64,000 nt of DNA, taken from NCBI RefSeq assembly GCF_017916515.1, contig NZ_JAFMTA010000001.1:2717127-2781126 (forward strand), given 5' to 3'. This DNA comes from Naasia sp. SYSU D00948. Lineage in GTDB: Bacteria; Actinomycetota; Actinomycetes; Actinomycetales; Microbacteriaceae. Every line of letters starts with the position of its first letter. Positions within the stretch are counted from its first letter, which is position 1. Under the pieces are notes generated by a model, which was given only the letters and a program-made list of their open reading frames with translations, was not told the DNA's origin and did no database searches. Position numbers and translations under genes: made by a program. Below, piece by piece: positions 13,657-21,838 of this stretch.

Positions 13657-14571
13657 TCGTCCTCCTGACGCGATCCGTGCCGCCACCCGGCGGACCGTCT
13701 CGTCCCGCCGCGCCGTGAGGTCGTCCGCGGTGAGGCGGAGCACGGACCAGCCGGCGTCCTCGAGCCGCTCCCGTCGCACGATGTCGCTCCGGAAGGTCCG
13801 CGCATCCGTCCGGTGGTAGTCGCCCTCGTACTCGATGACGAGACGAGCCTGCGGGTAGACGAGATCGCACTCCGCGACGAAGCGCCCTCCCTCGTCGGTG
13901 ATGCGGCGGTTGATCTCCGGATGGGGCAGTCCGGCGCGCACGAGCAGGAGCCGGAGGCGGGTCTCCGCGGGGGACCGCACGCCCCGACGGACCTCGGCGA
14001 AGGCGTCCCGCAGCCGGCCGATGCACGGCCGGTTGTCATCCGAGACAGCGGAATGCATCGCGGCGTAGTCGCCCTCCGCGTCGCTGACGCCGTGTCCCAC
14101 CACCGCGTCGCCGACCTCGATCAGCTCGTCGACCGTGAGCAGGGTGGCGAGCTGGCACCAGGTCTCGACCGGACTCGCGACCGGCAGACCGTCGACCAGG
14201 CGCATCATGCCGGGACGGTCGATGAGCTGGTGACCCCGGGCGCCGGCGACGCGGACGGCCCGGCCGGGTGCGAGCACGGACACGTGCACGGTCCGGTCGT
14301 CGGCCAGCCGCAGCGGCAGCGGCAGCCCGTGCAGCCGAGCGCTCGTGGTGTGGCTGAAGAACTGACCGTCCCGGAGCCGAGGCAGGTAGGCCATGCACAG
14401 CTCGCGCACGCCCTCCGGATCCGCGGTCACCGAGCGGACGCCGTGGAAGGGCCGAGCCAGGTCCTTGCGGTAGAGCCGCCGCCGGGGAACGCCGGCTCGC
14501 CGGGCCTCGGCGACGCCGAAGGGGGCCGCGTCGAAGGGTGCAGGAAGAGGGTCAGAGTCGCGCATCCGCAC
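13621..14571 (-). CDS. DUF559 / Vsr-like endonuclease-fold protein
   Basis: A 316-residue protein of a family common in actinobacteria. The N-terminal half, with GVPRRRLYRKDLARPFHGVR, resembles the AbiEi-type winged-helix region; the C-terminal part (about residues 210-300) has the Vsr-like nuclease pattern AECDLVYPQARLVIEYEGD followed by HRTDARTFRSD and RRERLEDAGW. The acidic residues around ECD...EYEGD are intact, so nuclease activity is possible but unproven. The last residues (RLAGKSGPKGG) are encoded by palindrome B1. The start may be GTG 14571 or ATG 14565. Not essential metabolism; neighbours suggest nothing about its role. Confidence 0.8.
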   Translation of the reverse strand: MRMRDSDPLPAPFDAAPFGVAEARRAGVPRRRLYRKDLARPFHGVRSVTADPEGVRELCMAYLPRLRDGQFFSHTTSARLHGLPLPLRLADDRTVHVSVLAPGRAVRVAGARGHQLIDRPGMMRLVDGLPVASPVETWCQLATLLTVDELIEVGDAVVGHGVSDAEGDYAAMHSAVSDDNRPCIGRLRDAFAEVRRGVRSPAETRLRLLLVRAGLPHPEINRRITDEGGRFVAECDLVYPQARLVIEYEGDYHRTDARTFRSDIVRRERLEDAGWSVLRLTADDLTARRDETVRRVAARIASGGRRLAGKSGPKGG

Positions 14572-14621
14572 ACGGTGGACCGGAGAGCGACTCTTCGCCG
14601 CCGCTCTCCACAGCTCCGCGG

Positions 14622-14678
14622 CGACTTGCCGGAAAGTAGTTCTCGGCGCGCCTGATTCCCGTACTTTTCGGCAAGTCG
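14622..14678 (+). repeat. 57-nt palindromic element, copy B2
   Basis: Arms 14622-14638 and 14662-14678 pair over 17 bp with one G-T wobble around a 23-nt loop containing GGCGCGCCTGA. It lies 50 nt upstream of the DUF559 start and 50 nt after the thioesterase stop. Its outer 16 nt at each end match copy B1 read on the opposite strand, while the loops differ. Confidence 0.75.
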
Positions 14679-14728
14679 GCCGGGCAGGCAGCGCGGCAGC
14701 CGGCCGAGCTCCGCGGCTGCCCGCGGGG

Positions 14729-15154
14729 TCAGCGGTCGCGGAGCATGTTCGTCATGCGGATGGTCGAGAGCCGGCGACCCTCCTCGTCCCGCACGACCGT
14801 CTGATGCGTCGTCAGGGTCCGCCCCAGCACGAGCGCCTCGCACGTCGCCGTCACCCAGCCCTCGCTGATCGAGCGCGAGTGGGTCGCGTTGATCTCGATG
14901 CCCACCGCATAGCGTCCGGGTCCGGCGTGCACGGCTGAGGAGATCGAGCCGAGCGACTCCCCGAGGACCACGTGCGCCCCGCCGTGCAGGATCCCGACGA
15001 CCTGGGTGTTGCCCTCCACGGGCATGCGCGCGACGGAATACGACGCGGACACCTCGACGAACTCGATGCCCATCTTCCTCGCCAGGGCGCCGCCGCCCGA
15101 GGTGATCAGCCGCTCCACGAGCTCCGGATCGAGGTCCTCGGGGAACGTCGTCAT
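14729..15154 (-). CDS. PaaI-type hotdog-fold thioesterase
   Basis: A 141-residue acyl-CoA thioesterase-like protein. The hotdog domain has the central helix signature NTQVVGILHGGAHVVLGES, with the HGG turn and the acidic residue on the helix used by PaaI/YdiI enzymes, then strands ending TTHQTVVRDEEGR. The natural substrate is unknown. The ATG start (15154) is preceded on the minus strand by GACCGATG with AGGAGG just upstream, a good Shine-Dalgarno. It is divergent from polA, 52 nt away. Confidence 0.88.
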   Translation of the reverse strand: MTTFPEDLDPELVERLITSGGGALARKMGIEFVEVSASYSVARMPVEGNTQVVGILHGGAHVVLGESLGSISSAVHAGPGRYAVGIEINATHSRSISEGWVTATCEALVLGRTLTTHQTVVRDEEGRRLSTIRMTNMLRDR

Positions 15155-15178
15155 CGGTCCTCCTGGCCGCTCCGGGCC

Positions 15179-15200
15179 TGTCGGTCGCCGCGGTTAGGCT
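15179..15200 (+). promoter_or_regulatory. RecA-independent DNA-damage-type promoter of polA
   Basis: TGTCGGTC (15179-15186), 8 nt, then TAGGCT (15195-15200), followed after 6 nt by the GTG at 15207. This fits the actinobacterial RecA-NDp/PafBC pattern TTGTCRGTG-N8-TANNNT except at the outer bases. Confidence 0.55.
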
Positions 15201-15206
15201 GGCAGG

Positions 15207-17891
15207 GTGTCAGAGAGCGATCAGCCTACCCTCCTGTTGATCGACGGCCATTCGCTCGCATTCCGGGCCTTCTACGCCCTTCCCGTCGACAGCTTCACAG
15301 CCGCGAACGGTCAGCACACGAACGCGATCCACGGCTTCCTGTCGATGCTGCTCCTGCTGCTGCAGAACGAGAAGCCGACCCACCTCGGGGTCGCGTTCGA
15401 CATTTCCCGCTCGTCCTTCCGCACCAGGGACTACCCCGAGTACAAGGGCACCCGCAGCGAGTCCCCGCCCGAGTTCAGCGGCCAGGTGCCGCTGCTGCAG
15501 GACGCGCTGAAGGCGATGAACATCCCCACGATGACGAAGGAGGACTTCGAGGCCGACGACGTCATCGCCTCCCTGGCCAAGCGCGGCATCGAGGAGGGCT
15601 ACCGCGTCCTGCTCGTCTCCGGCGACCGCGACGCCATCCAGCTCGTCAACGACAGGGTGACGCTGCTCTACCCGTCCCGGCAGGGCGTCAGCGACCTCAC
15701 CCGGTACGACGTCGAGAAGGTCCGCACCCGCTACGGGATCGAGCCGTGGCAGTACCCGGACATCGCCGCCCTCGTCGGCGAGACCAGCGACAACCTCCCC
15801 GGCATCGACAAGGTGGGGGAGAAGACCGCGGTGAAGTGGCTCAACCAGTACGGGAGCCTCGAGGCCATCCTCGCGAACGCCGACCAGATCAAGGGCGTCG
15901 TCGGCAACAACCTCCGCGAGCAGCGCGACCGCGCGGAGCGCAACCGGCGGCTCAACCGGCTCGTCGACGACCTCGAGCTGGAGGTCGGACCGGCGGACCT
16001 CGAGCGCAAGCCCGTTGACGTGAAGGCGCTCCGCGAGCTGCTCGGCGGCCTCCAGATGCGCAACATCCTCGAGCGGATCCTCAAGTACGAGGGCGAGCGC
16101 GGCTCCGCCTCCTCGGCCGCGACTCCGGAGGCCGTGATCAAGGAGGAGCCCAGCCTCGCCCCGCCCGCGCCGGCACCCGCGCTGCTCCGCGGCGCGGAGC
16201 TGGCCGCCTGGCTCGAGCGGCAGACGGCGGCGCATCCGGGCGGACTCGGGCTGGCGGTCGAGCTGGCCGGGGACCGGATCCTCGGCATCGGCGTCGCAGG
16301 GGAGACCGAGTCCCTCACGGTGCCCTGGGTGCCGGGCAGCGCCGACACGGCGCCGTTCGAGGAGTGGCTCGCGGGTCCGCACCGGAAGCTGATGCACGAG
16401 GCGAAGCCGCAGCTCAAGGCGCTCACCTCCGCGGGTCTGCCGCTCGGCGGTCTCGCCTTCGACAGCCAGATCGCGGCCTGGCTGCTCCGGCCGAGCGGAG
16501 TCGACAAGACCCTCGGCGACGTCGTGCTGCGCTACCTCAACGAGGAGCTGCCCCAGTCGGATCCGAACCAGCTCGTCCCCGAGGACGACGGCGCCGGCGT
16601 CGCCACCCAGGCCTGGTTCACGTTCCGGGCCGTGGACGCCCTCCGCGGCGTCCTCGACGAGCGGGACACACGGGTCCTCACCGAGATCGAGCTGCCCACC
16701 CTCCGCGTGCTCGCGCGCATGGAGACCAACGGCGTCGCGGTCGACGCGCCGCTCCTCGCGTCGCTGTCGGGCGAGCTGGGCGAGCGGATCGAGAGCCTCG
16801 CCCAGGAGGCGTACGGCGTGGTCGGCCACGAGCTCAACCTCGGCTCGCCGAAGCAGCTCCAGCAGGTGCTCTTCGACGAGCTCGGCATGCCGAAGACCCG
16901 CAAGACGAAGTCGGGCTTCTCGACCGACGCGGACTCCCTCGCCGACCTCATGGAGACGCACCCGCATCCGTTCGTCGACCTGCTGCTCCAGCACCGCGAC
17001 GCGAGCAAGCTGAGGCAGATCATTGAGACGCTCGAGCGGAGCATCGGCGGCGACGGGCGGATCCACACGACCTACGCGCTGACCGGCACCACGACCGGCC
17101 GGATCTCGTCCAACGACCCCAACCTGCAGAACATCCCGATCCGCGCCGAGGAGGGCCGGAAGATGCGCGCCGCCTTCGTGAAGGGCGACGGCTACGAGAC
17201 GCTGCTGACCGCGGACTACTCGCAGATCGAGATGCGGATCATGGCGCACCTATCCCAGGACGCGGGGCTCATCGAGGCGTTCAACACGGGGGAGGACCTG
17301 CACCGGTTCGTCGGCGCACGGGTCTTCGGCGTGGACCCGGCGGACGTGACGCCCGCGATGCGGACGAAGGTCAAGGCCATGTCCTACGGCCTCGCCTACG
17401 GGCTCAGCGCCTTCGGGCTGTCCAAGCAGCTGCGCATCGACACGAGCGAGGCGCGGCAGCTCATGGGCGACTACTTCGCGCGGTTCGGAGCAGTGCGGGA
17501 CTACCTCCGCAACGTCGTCGAGGAGGCGCGGGCCGACGGCTACACCGAGACGATCTTCGGCCGCCGGCGTCCCTTCCCGGACCTCAACAGCCCGAACCGC
17601 GTCCTCCGCGACAACGCCGAGCGGCAGGCGCTCAACGCGCCGATCCAGGGCTCCGCGGCGGACATCATGAAGCTCGCGATGATCGCGATCGACCGCGACA
17701 TGCAGGAGCGGGAACTGCGGTCGCGCATGCTGCTCCAGGTCCACGACGAGCTCGTGTTCGAGGTCGCGGCGGGGGAGTGGGACGACGTCGAGGGCATCGT
17801 CCGGGACCGGATGGCGCACGCCGCCGAGCTCCGGGTGCCGCTCGACGTCCAGGTCGGCCGCGGCGACGACTGGGACGCCGCCGCCCACTGA
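15207..17891 (+). CDS. polA: DNA polymerase I
   Basis: Repair and Okazaki-fragment polymerase of 894 residues. The N-terminal 5'-3' exonuclease (1 to about 290) starts LLIDGHSLAFRAFYAL. The middle domain keeps the 3'-5' exonuclease position but lacks its acids (LAVELAGD where D-x-E is expected, HEAKPQLKAL where an Asp is expected), so it should not proofread, as in other actinobacteria. The polymerase has motif A (LTADYSQIEMR), the O-helix (RTKVKAMSYGLAYG) and motif C (LLQVHDELVFE). GTG start; the upstream damage-type motif suggests induction with uvrA and uvrB. Confidence 0.97.
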   Translation: MSESDQPTLLLIDGHSLAFRAFYALPVDSFTAANGQHTNAIHGFLSMLLLLLQNEKPTHLGVAFDISRSSFRTRDYPEYKGTRSESPPEFSGQVPLLQDALKAMNIPTMTKEDFEADDVIASLAKRGIEEGYRVLLVSGDRDAIQLVNDRVTLLYPSRQGVSDLTRYDVEKVRTRYGIEPWQYPDIAALVGETSDNLPGIDKVGEKTAVKWLNQYGSLEAILANADQIKGVVGNNLREQRDRAERNRRLNRLVDDLELEVGPADLERKPVDVKALRELLGGLQMRNILERILKYEGERGSASSAATPEAVIKEEPSLAPPAPAPALLRGAELAAWLERQTAAHPGGLGLAVELAGDRILGIGVAGETESLTVPWVPGSADTAPFEEWLAGPHRKLMHEAKPQLKALTSAGLPLGGLAFDSQIAAWLLRPSGVDKTLGDVVLRYLNEELPQSDPNQLVPEDDGAGVATQAWFTFRAVDALRGVLDERDTRVLTEIELPTLRVLARMETNGVAVDAPLLASLSGELGERIESLAQEAYGVVGHELNLGSPKQLQQVLFDELGMPKTRKTKSGFSTDADSLADLMETHPHPFVDLLLQHRDASKLRQIIETLERSIGGDGRIHTTYALTGTTTGRISSNDPNLQNIPIRAEEGRKMRAAFVKGDGYETLLTADYSQIEMRIMAHLSQDAGLIEAFNTGEDLHRFVGARVFGVDPADVTPAMRTKVKAMSYGLAYGLSAFGLSKQLRIDTSEARQLMGDYFARFGAVRDYLRNVVEEARADGYTETIFGRRRPFPDLNSPNRVLRDNAERQALNAPIQGSAADIMKLAMIAIDRDMQERELRSRMLLQVHDELVFEVAAGEWDDVEGIVRDRMAHAAELRVPLDVQVGRGDDWDAAAH

Positions 17892-17922
17892 GGCGACGCG
17901 GACACGACATCCAGGAGGAGCG

Positions 17923-18384
17923 ATGGCCGGCCCTACACGACAGCCCCTGAGCGAGCTGCTCGGGGAGTCCTCGATCCGGCTCGACTGCCGGGCCGAGGAC
18001 CGCTTCGATGCCGTGCGGCAGTGCGGGGACGCGCTCATGGCCTCCGGCGCCGTCACCGAGGCCTACGTCGAGTCGATGCTCGAGCGCGAGCACGCCGTCA
18101 CGACGTACATCGGCGAAGGCGTCGCGATCCCGCACGGCACGCTCGCCGGGAAGGACGCCGTGCTGCGCAGCGCGATGGTCGTGCTCCGCTTCCCGGAGGG
18201 CGTGGACTGGGGAGGCGACCGCGTCGACGTCTGCGTCGGCCTCGCGGCATCGGCGGGCGGCCACGTCGCGCTCGTGGCCCGGCTCGCCGAGATCCTCCTC
18301 GATCCGGGCGGCGCGGAGCGCCTGCGGAGCGCCCGCACGGAGGAGGAGATCCTGACGCTCTTCGGCGCAACCGCCGCGCAATAG
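17923..18384 (+). CDS. PTS EIIA type-2 (mannitol/fructose family) protein
   Basis: A 153-residue single-domain phosphocarrier. The phosphorylated histidine is His71 in GEGVAIPHGT, and VLRFPEGVDWGGDRVDVCVGLAA is family-typical. A strong AGGAGGAG Shine-Dalgarno precedes the ATG. No EIIB, EIIC, HPr or mannitol dehydrogenase gene is nearby, so it either serves permeases encoded elsewhere or is regulatory. It lies between polA and the DUF885 gene and may be cotranscribed with polA (31-nt gap). Confidence 0.9.
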   Translation: MAGPTRQPLSELLGESSIRLDCRAEDRFDAVRQCGDALMASGAVTEAYVESMLEREHAVTTYIGEGVAIPHGTLAGKDAVLRSAMVVLRFPEGVDWGGDRVDVCVGLAASAGGHVALVARLAEILLDPGGAERLRSARTEEEILTLFGATAAQ

Positions 18385-18387
18385 GCT
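18382..18387 (+). promoter_or_regulatory. -10-like box TAGGCT of the DUF885 gene
   Basis: TAGGCT overlaps the EIIA stop codon and lies 8 nt before the GTG at 18396, giving a probable leaderless start inside the polA-EIIA-DUF885 run. Confidence 0.45.
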
Positions 18388-18395
18388 CGATCCTC

Positions 18396-20063
18396 GTGAC
18401 CGACGCGAGGACACCGACCGAGATCGACCGCATCGCCGACGGCTGGGTGGACACCCTGGTCGAGCTGTGCCCGGAGTGGGGCATCTGGCTGGGCCGCCCC
18501 GGCAACGAGGGCGCCTACAGCGACTACTCGCCCGAGGGGCGCGAGCGGGTGCTCGAGGCGGGCCGTCGCGTCGCGGAACGGCTGCGCGCAGCGGTCCCCG
18601 CTGATCCGGTCGACGAGGTCACCCGCACGGACCTCCTCCGCGAGCTCGACCTCGCCGCGGAGAAGCACGCCGCAGGCTTCCCTCTGCGCGACCTGAACGT
18701 CATCGCGTCGCCCGCCCAGGACATCCGCGACATCTTCGACCTCATGCCGACGGCGTCCGAGGCGGCGTGGACCCACATCGCCACGCGCCTCGCGAACGTC
18801 CCCGAGGCGCTCCACGGCTACACGCAGACGCTCCGGCGCGGCATCGAGCAGGGCGTCGTCCCTGCAGTGCGGCAGGTGCGCGAGGTCGCGAAGCAGGCGC
18901 GGGGCCACGCTGCGGGCGACGGCTTCTTCTTCGACCTCGTCGGCGGAGCGGCCGTGGACGGGATCCCCGTGAGCGACGGCCTCCGCCGCGACCTCGAGGC
19001 GGGCGCCACCGCGGCGGCCGCCGCCTACGCGGAGCTCGCGGAGTTCCTCGAGCAGGAGCTCGGACCCCGCGCACCGGAGCGGGACGCCGTCGGCCGCGAG
19101 ATCTACGCTCTCGCGTCCCGCGACTTCCTCGGCGCCACCGTCGACCTCGACGAGACCTACGAGTGGGGCCTCGAGGAGCTCGCCCGCATGACGCGCGAGC
19201 AGGAGGAGATCGCGGACGCGATCCTCTCCGGCGCCAGCGTCCGGGAGGCGATCGCGCACCTCGAGAACGACCCATCGCACAAGCTCGCCGGCACCGAGGC
19301 GCTGCAGCGCTGGATGCAGGACCTCAGCGACCGGGCGATCGAGGACCTCGGCCGCACCCACTTCGACATCCCCGCCGAGGTCCGCGTGCTCGAGTGTCGC
19401 ATCGCGCCGACCCAGACCGGCGGCATCTACTACACGGGCCCGTCCGACGACTTCGCGCGTCCGGGCCGGATGTGGTGGTCGGTGCCCGAGGGCGTCACCG
19501 AGTTCGACACCTGGCGCGAGGCGACGACGGTCTATCACGAGGGCGTCCCCGGCCATCACCTCCAGATCGGCATGGCGACCTACAACAAGGGCGAGCTCAA
19601 CTCGTGGCGCCGCATCGCCGGCACCTCGGGACACGCGGAGGGCTGGGCGCTCTACGCGGAGCGCCTGATGGAGCAGCTCGGCTACCTGGACCAGCCGGCC
19701 GACCGGCTCGGGATGCTCGACGGGCAGCGGATGCGGGCGGCGCGCGTCGTCCTCGACATCGGCGTCCACCTCGAGAAGCGCCGCCCCGACGGCCGGGGCA
19801 CCTGGGACGCCGACTACGCGCTGGCGTTCATGCGCGAGAACGTGAACATGGACGACGCCTTCATCCGCTTCGAGGTCGACCGGTACCTCGGGTGGCCCGG
19901 CCAGGCGCCGGCCTACAAGGTCGGCCAGCGGATCTGGGAGCAGCTGCGCGACGAGGTCCGGCGCCGGGAGGGCGCGGACTTCGACATCAAGCGGTTCCAC
20001 CACCGGGCCCTCGACATCGGCGGCGTCGGACTCGACACTCTGCGCTCCGCGGTCCTCGGCTGA
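18396..20063 (+). CDS. DUF885 family protein, probable metallohydrolase
   Basis: A 555-residue cytoplasmic protein. The signature TVYHEGVPGHHLQIG places His381-Glu382 and His387-His388 in a zinc-peptidase-like arrangement, and GHAEGWALYAERL carries the downstream acidic motif seen in this family. Families of this type are annotated as carboxypeptidase-like metalloproteins, with few characterised members, so the substrate is unknown. The frame is open for 125 codons further upstream, but GTG 18396 is chosen because it follows TAGGCT by 8 nt and the upstream extension would overlap the EIIA gene. Confidence 0.85.
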   Translation: MTDARTPTEIDRIADGWVDTLVELCPEWGIWLGRPGNEGAYSDYSPEGRERVLEAGRRVAERLRAAVPADPVDEVTRTDLLRELDLAAEKHAAGFPLRDLNVIASPAQDIRDIFDLMPTASEAAWTHIATRLANVPEALHGYTQTLRRGIEQGVVPAVRQVREVAKQARGHAAGDGFFFDLVGGAAVDGIPVSDGLRRDLEAGATAAAAAYAELAEFLEQELGPRAPERDAVGREIYALASRDFLGATVDLDETYEWGLEELARMTREQEEIADAILSGASVREAIAHLENDPSHKLAGTEALQRWMQDLSDRAIEDLGRTHFDIPAEVRVLECRIAPTQTGGIYYTGPSDDFARPGRMWWSVPEGVTEFDTWREATTVYHEGVPGHHLQIGMATYNKGELNSWRRIAGTSGHAEGWALYAERLMEQLGYLDQPADRLGMLDGQRMRAARVVLDIGVHLEKRRPDGRGTWDADYALAFMRENVNMDDAFIRFEVDRYLGWPGQAPAYKVGQRIWEQLRDEVRRREGADFDIKRFHHRALDIGGVGLDTLRSAVLG

Positions 20064-20108
20064 CCCAGGCCGGAATGCCGGAAGCGCTCAGGATGTGTCC
20101 CGGAAGGT

Positions 20109-20151
20109 AACCCGGACGGGGCCGGGTGGAGCCCGACCCCCCGTCCGGGTT
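20109..20151 (+). promoter_or_regulatory. 13-bp inverted repeat abutting the rpsA promoter
   Basis: Arms 20109-20121 and 20139-20151 are perfectly complementary around a 17-nt loop. It lies 45 nt after the DUF885 stop and its right arm runs into the TAGACT box of rpsA. It could end the upstream transcript, serve as an operator, or both. Confidence 0.5.
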
Positions 20152-20156
20152 AGACT
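20151..20156 (+). promoter_or_regulatory. -10 box TAGACT of rpsA
   Basis: TAGACT would start transcription near 20163, leaving a leader of about 117 nt before the rpsA ATG. The leader can pair 20162-20168 with 20218-20224 (GTTGTCT/AGACAAC). Confidence 0.5.
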
Positions 20157-20279
20157 GTCCCGTTGTCTCGGTGGCATCGCGCCGCCCTGGCACGCACCCG
20201 TCCGCTCGCCGGAGCGAAGACAACATAATCCCTCTTCGTCATCGGCCTGAACTCTGTCCACTTCTGGAGCAACCACTAC

Positions 20280-21737
20280 ATGTCAACCGCTACGACCGCC
20301 CCGGCCACCAAGCAGATCGCGATCAACGACATCGGATCCGCCGAAGACTTCCTGGCCGCGGTCGAGAAGACCCTCAAGTTCTTCAACGATGGAGACCTGA
20401 TCGAGGGCACTGTCGTCAAGATCGACCGCGACGAGGTCCTCCTCGACGTCGGCTACAAGACCGAGGGTGTCATCCCCTCCCGCGAGCTCTCCATCAAGCA
20501 CGACGTCGACCCCAACGAGGTCGTGAACGTCGGCGACTCCGTCGAGGCCCTTGTTCTCCAGAAGGAGGACAAGGAGGGCCGGCTCATCCTGTCGAAGAAG
20601 CGCGCGCAGTACGAGCGCGCCTGGGGCGACGTGGAGAAGATCAAGGAGGCCGACGGTGTCGTCACCGGAACGGTCATCGAGGTCGTCAAGGGCGGCCTGA
20701 TCGTCGACATCGGCCTCCGCGGCTTCCTCCCTGCCTCGCTCATCGAGCTGCGTCGCGTCCGCGACCTCACGCCGTACCTCGGCCAGCAGCTCGAGGCGAA
20801 GATCCTCGAGCTCGACAAGAACCGCAACAACGTGGTCCTGTCGCGCCGCGCCCTGCTCGAGCAGACCCAGTCCGAGAGCCGCAGCACGTTCCTCGCGAAC
20901 CTGCACCCGGGCCAGGTCCGCAAGGGCGTCATCTCCTCGATCGTCAACTTCGGTGCGTTCGTGGACCTCGGCGGCGTCGACGGTCTCGTCCACGTCTCCG
21001 AGCTCTCCTGGAAGCACATCGAGCACGCCAGCGAGGTCGTCGAGGTCGGCCAGGAGGTCACCGTCGAGGTCCTCTCCGTCGAGCTCGACCGCGAGCGCGT
21101 CTCCCTGTCGCTCAAGGCGACGCAGGAGGACCCGTGGCAGGTCTTCGCCCGCACCCACGCGATCGGCCAGATCGCGCCGGGCAAGGTCACGAAGCTCGTG
21201 CCGTTCGGTGCGTTCGTCCGCGTCGCGGACGGCATCGAGGGCCTCGTCCACATCTCCGAGCTCTCCAGCAAGCACGTCGAGCTGGCCGAGCAGGTCGTGT
21301 CCGTCGGTGACGAGGTCTTCGTGAAGATCATCGACATCGACCTCGAGCGCCGCCGCATCTCGCTGAGCCTCAAGCAGGCCAACGAGGGCATCGACCCGAG
21401 CAACCACGAGTTCGACTCCGGCCTCGCCGCGCTGTACGGCATGGTCACCGAGTACGACGAGCAGGGCAACTACAAGTTCCCGGAGGGCTTCGACCCCGAG
21501 ACGAACGAGTGGAAGGAAGGCTTCGAGGAGCAGCGCGCCAACTGGGAGCGCGAGTACGCCGAGGCCCAGGCCCGCTGGGAGCAGCACAAGGAGCAGATCG
21601 TCAAGAGCATCGCCGACGAGGCGGCCGGTATCACCGACACCCCGTCGACGTTCACGAGCGAGTCCCGCTCGTCCGGCGCCCTCGCCGACGACGAGCAGCT
21701 CGCCGCTCTGCGCGAGCGCCTCTCGAGCAACTCCTGA
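20280..21737 (+). CDS. rpsA: 30S ribosomal protein S1
   Basis: RNA-binding ribosomal protein that helps mRNA bind the 30S subunit. The 485 residues contain four S1 domains, the usual actinobacterial number: EGTVVKIDRDEVLLDVGYK, then TGTVIEVVKGGLIVDIGLRG, then KGVISSIVNFGAFVDLGGVDG, then PGKVTKLVPFGAFVRVADGI, followed by an acidic/Gln-rich C-terminal tail. The ATG has a TGGAGC Shine-Dalgarno 12 nt upstream and a long structured leader, suggesting feedback control. A hairpin terminator follows at 21757. Confidence 0.98.
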   Translation: MSTATTAPATKQIAINDIGSAEDFLAAVEKTLKFFNDGDLIEGTVVKIDRDEVLLDVGYKTEGVIPSRELSIKHDVDPNEVVNVGDSVEALVLQKEDKEGRLILSKKRAQYERAWGDVEKIKEADGVVTGTVIEVVKGGLIVDIGLRGFLPASLIELRRVRDLTPYLGQQLEAKILELDKNRNNVVLSRRALLEQTQSESRSTFLANLHPGQVRKGVISSIVNFGAFVDLGGVDGLVHVSELSWKHIEHASEVVEVGQEVTVEVLSVELDRERVSLSLKATQEDPWQVFARTHAIGQIAPGKVTKLVPFGAFVRVADGIEGLVHISELSSKHVELAEQVVSVGDEVFVKIIDIDLERRRISLSLKQANEGIDPSNHEFDSGLAALYGMVTEYDEQGNYKFPEGFDPETNEWKEGFEEQRANWEREYAEAQARWEQHKEQIVKSIADEAAGITDTPSTFTSESRSSGALADDEQLAALRERLSSNS

Positions 21738-21756
21738 TCGCCCGCTAGGCACACCA

Positions 21757-21790
21757 ACTCGCCGCCCCGGATCCGTCCGGGGCGGCGAGT
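21757..21790 (+). terminator. Hairpin terminator after rpsA
   Basis: A perfect 15-bp stem (21757-21771 with 21776-21790) and a 4-nt loop lie 20 nt after the rpsA stop. There is no T-run, as is common in high-GC actinobacteria. Confidence 0.8.
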
Positions 21791-21826
21791 CCGTCAACGG
21801 GCGGGCGCGTCGCCGGGGCGCCCCGG

Positions 21827-21832
21827 TAGCGT
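21827..21832 (+). promoter_or_regulatory. -10-like box TAGCGT of coaE
   Basis: TAGCGT ends 6 nt before the GTG of coaE, a leaderless arrangement just after the rpsA terminator. Confidence 0.45.
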
Positions 21833-21838
21833 GAAGAG

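Larger units (their letters stand above)
13600..14678. mobile_element. Candidate cassette: DUF559 gene bracketed by two opposed 57-nt palindromes
   Basis: The DUF559 gene (13621-14571) lies between two 57-nt elements whose outer 16 nt at each end are identical when one copy is reverse-complemented. Each element is an inverted repeat, and the pair is itself inverted. No transposase and no obvious target-site duplication are visible, so mobility is inference from the layout. Confidence 0.3.
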
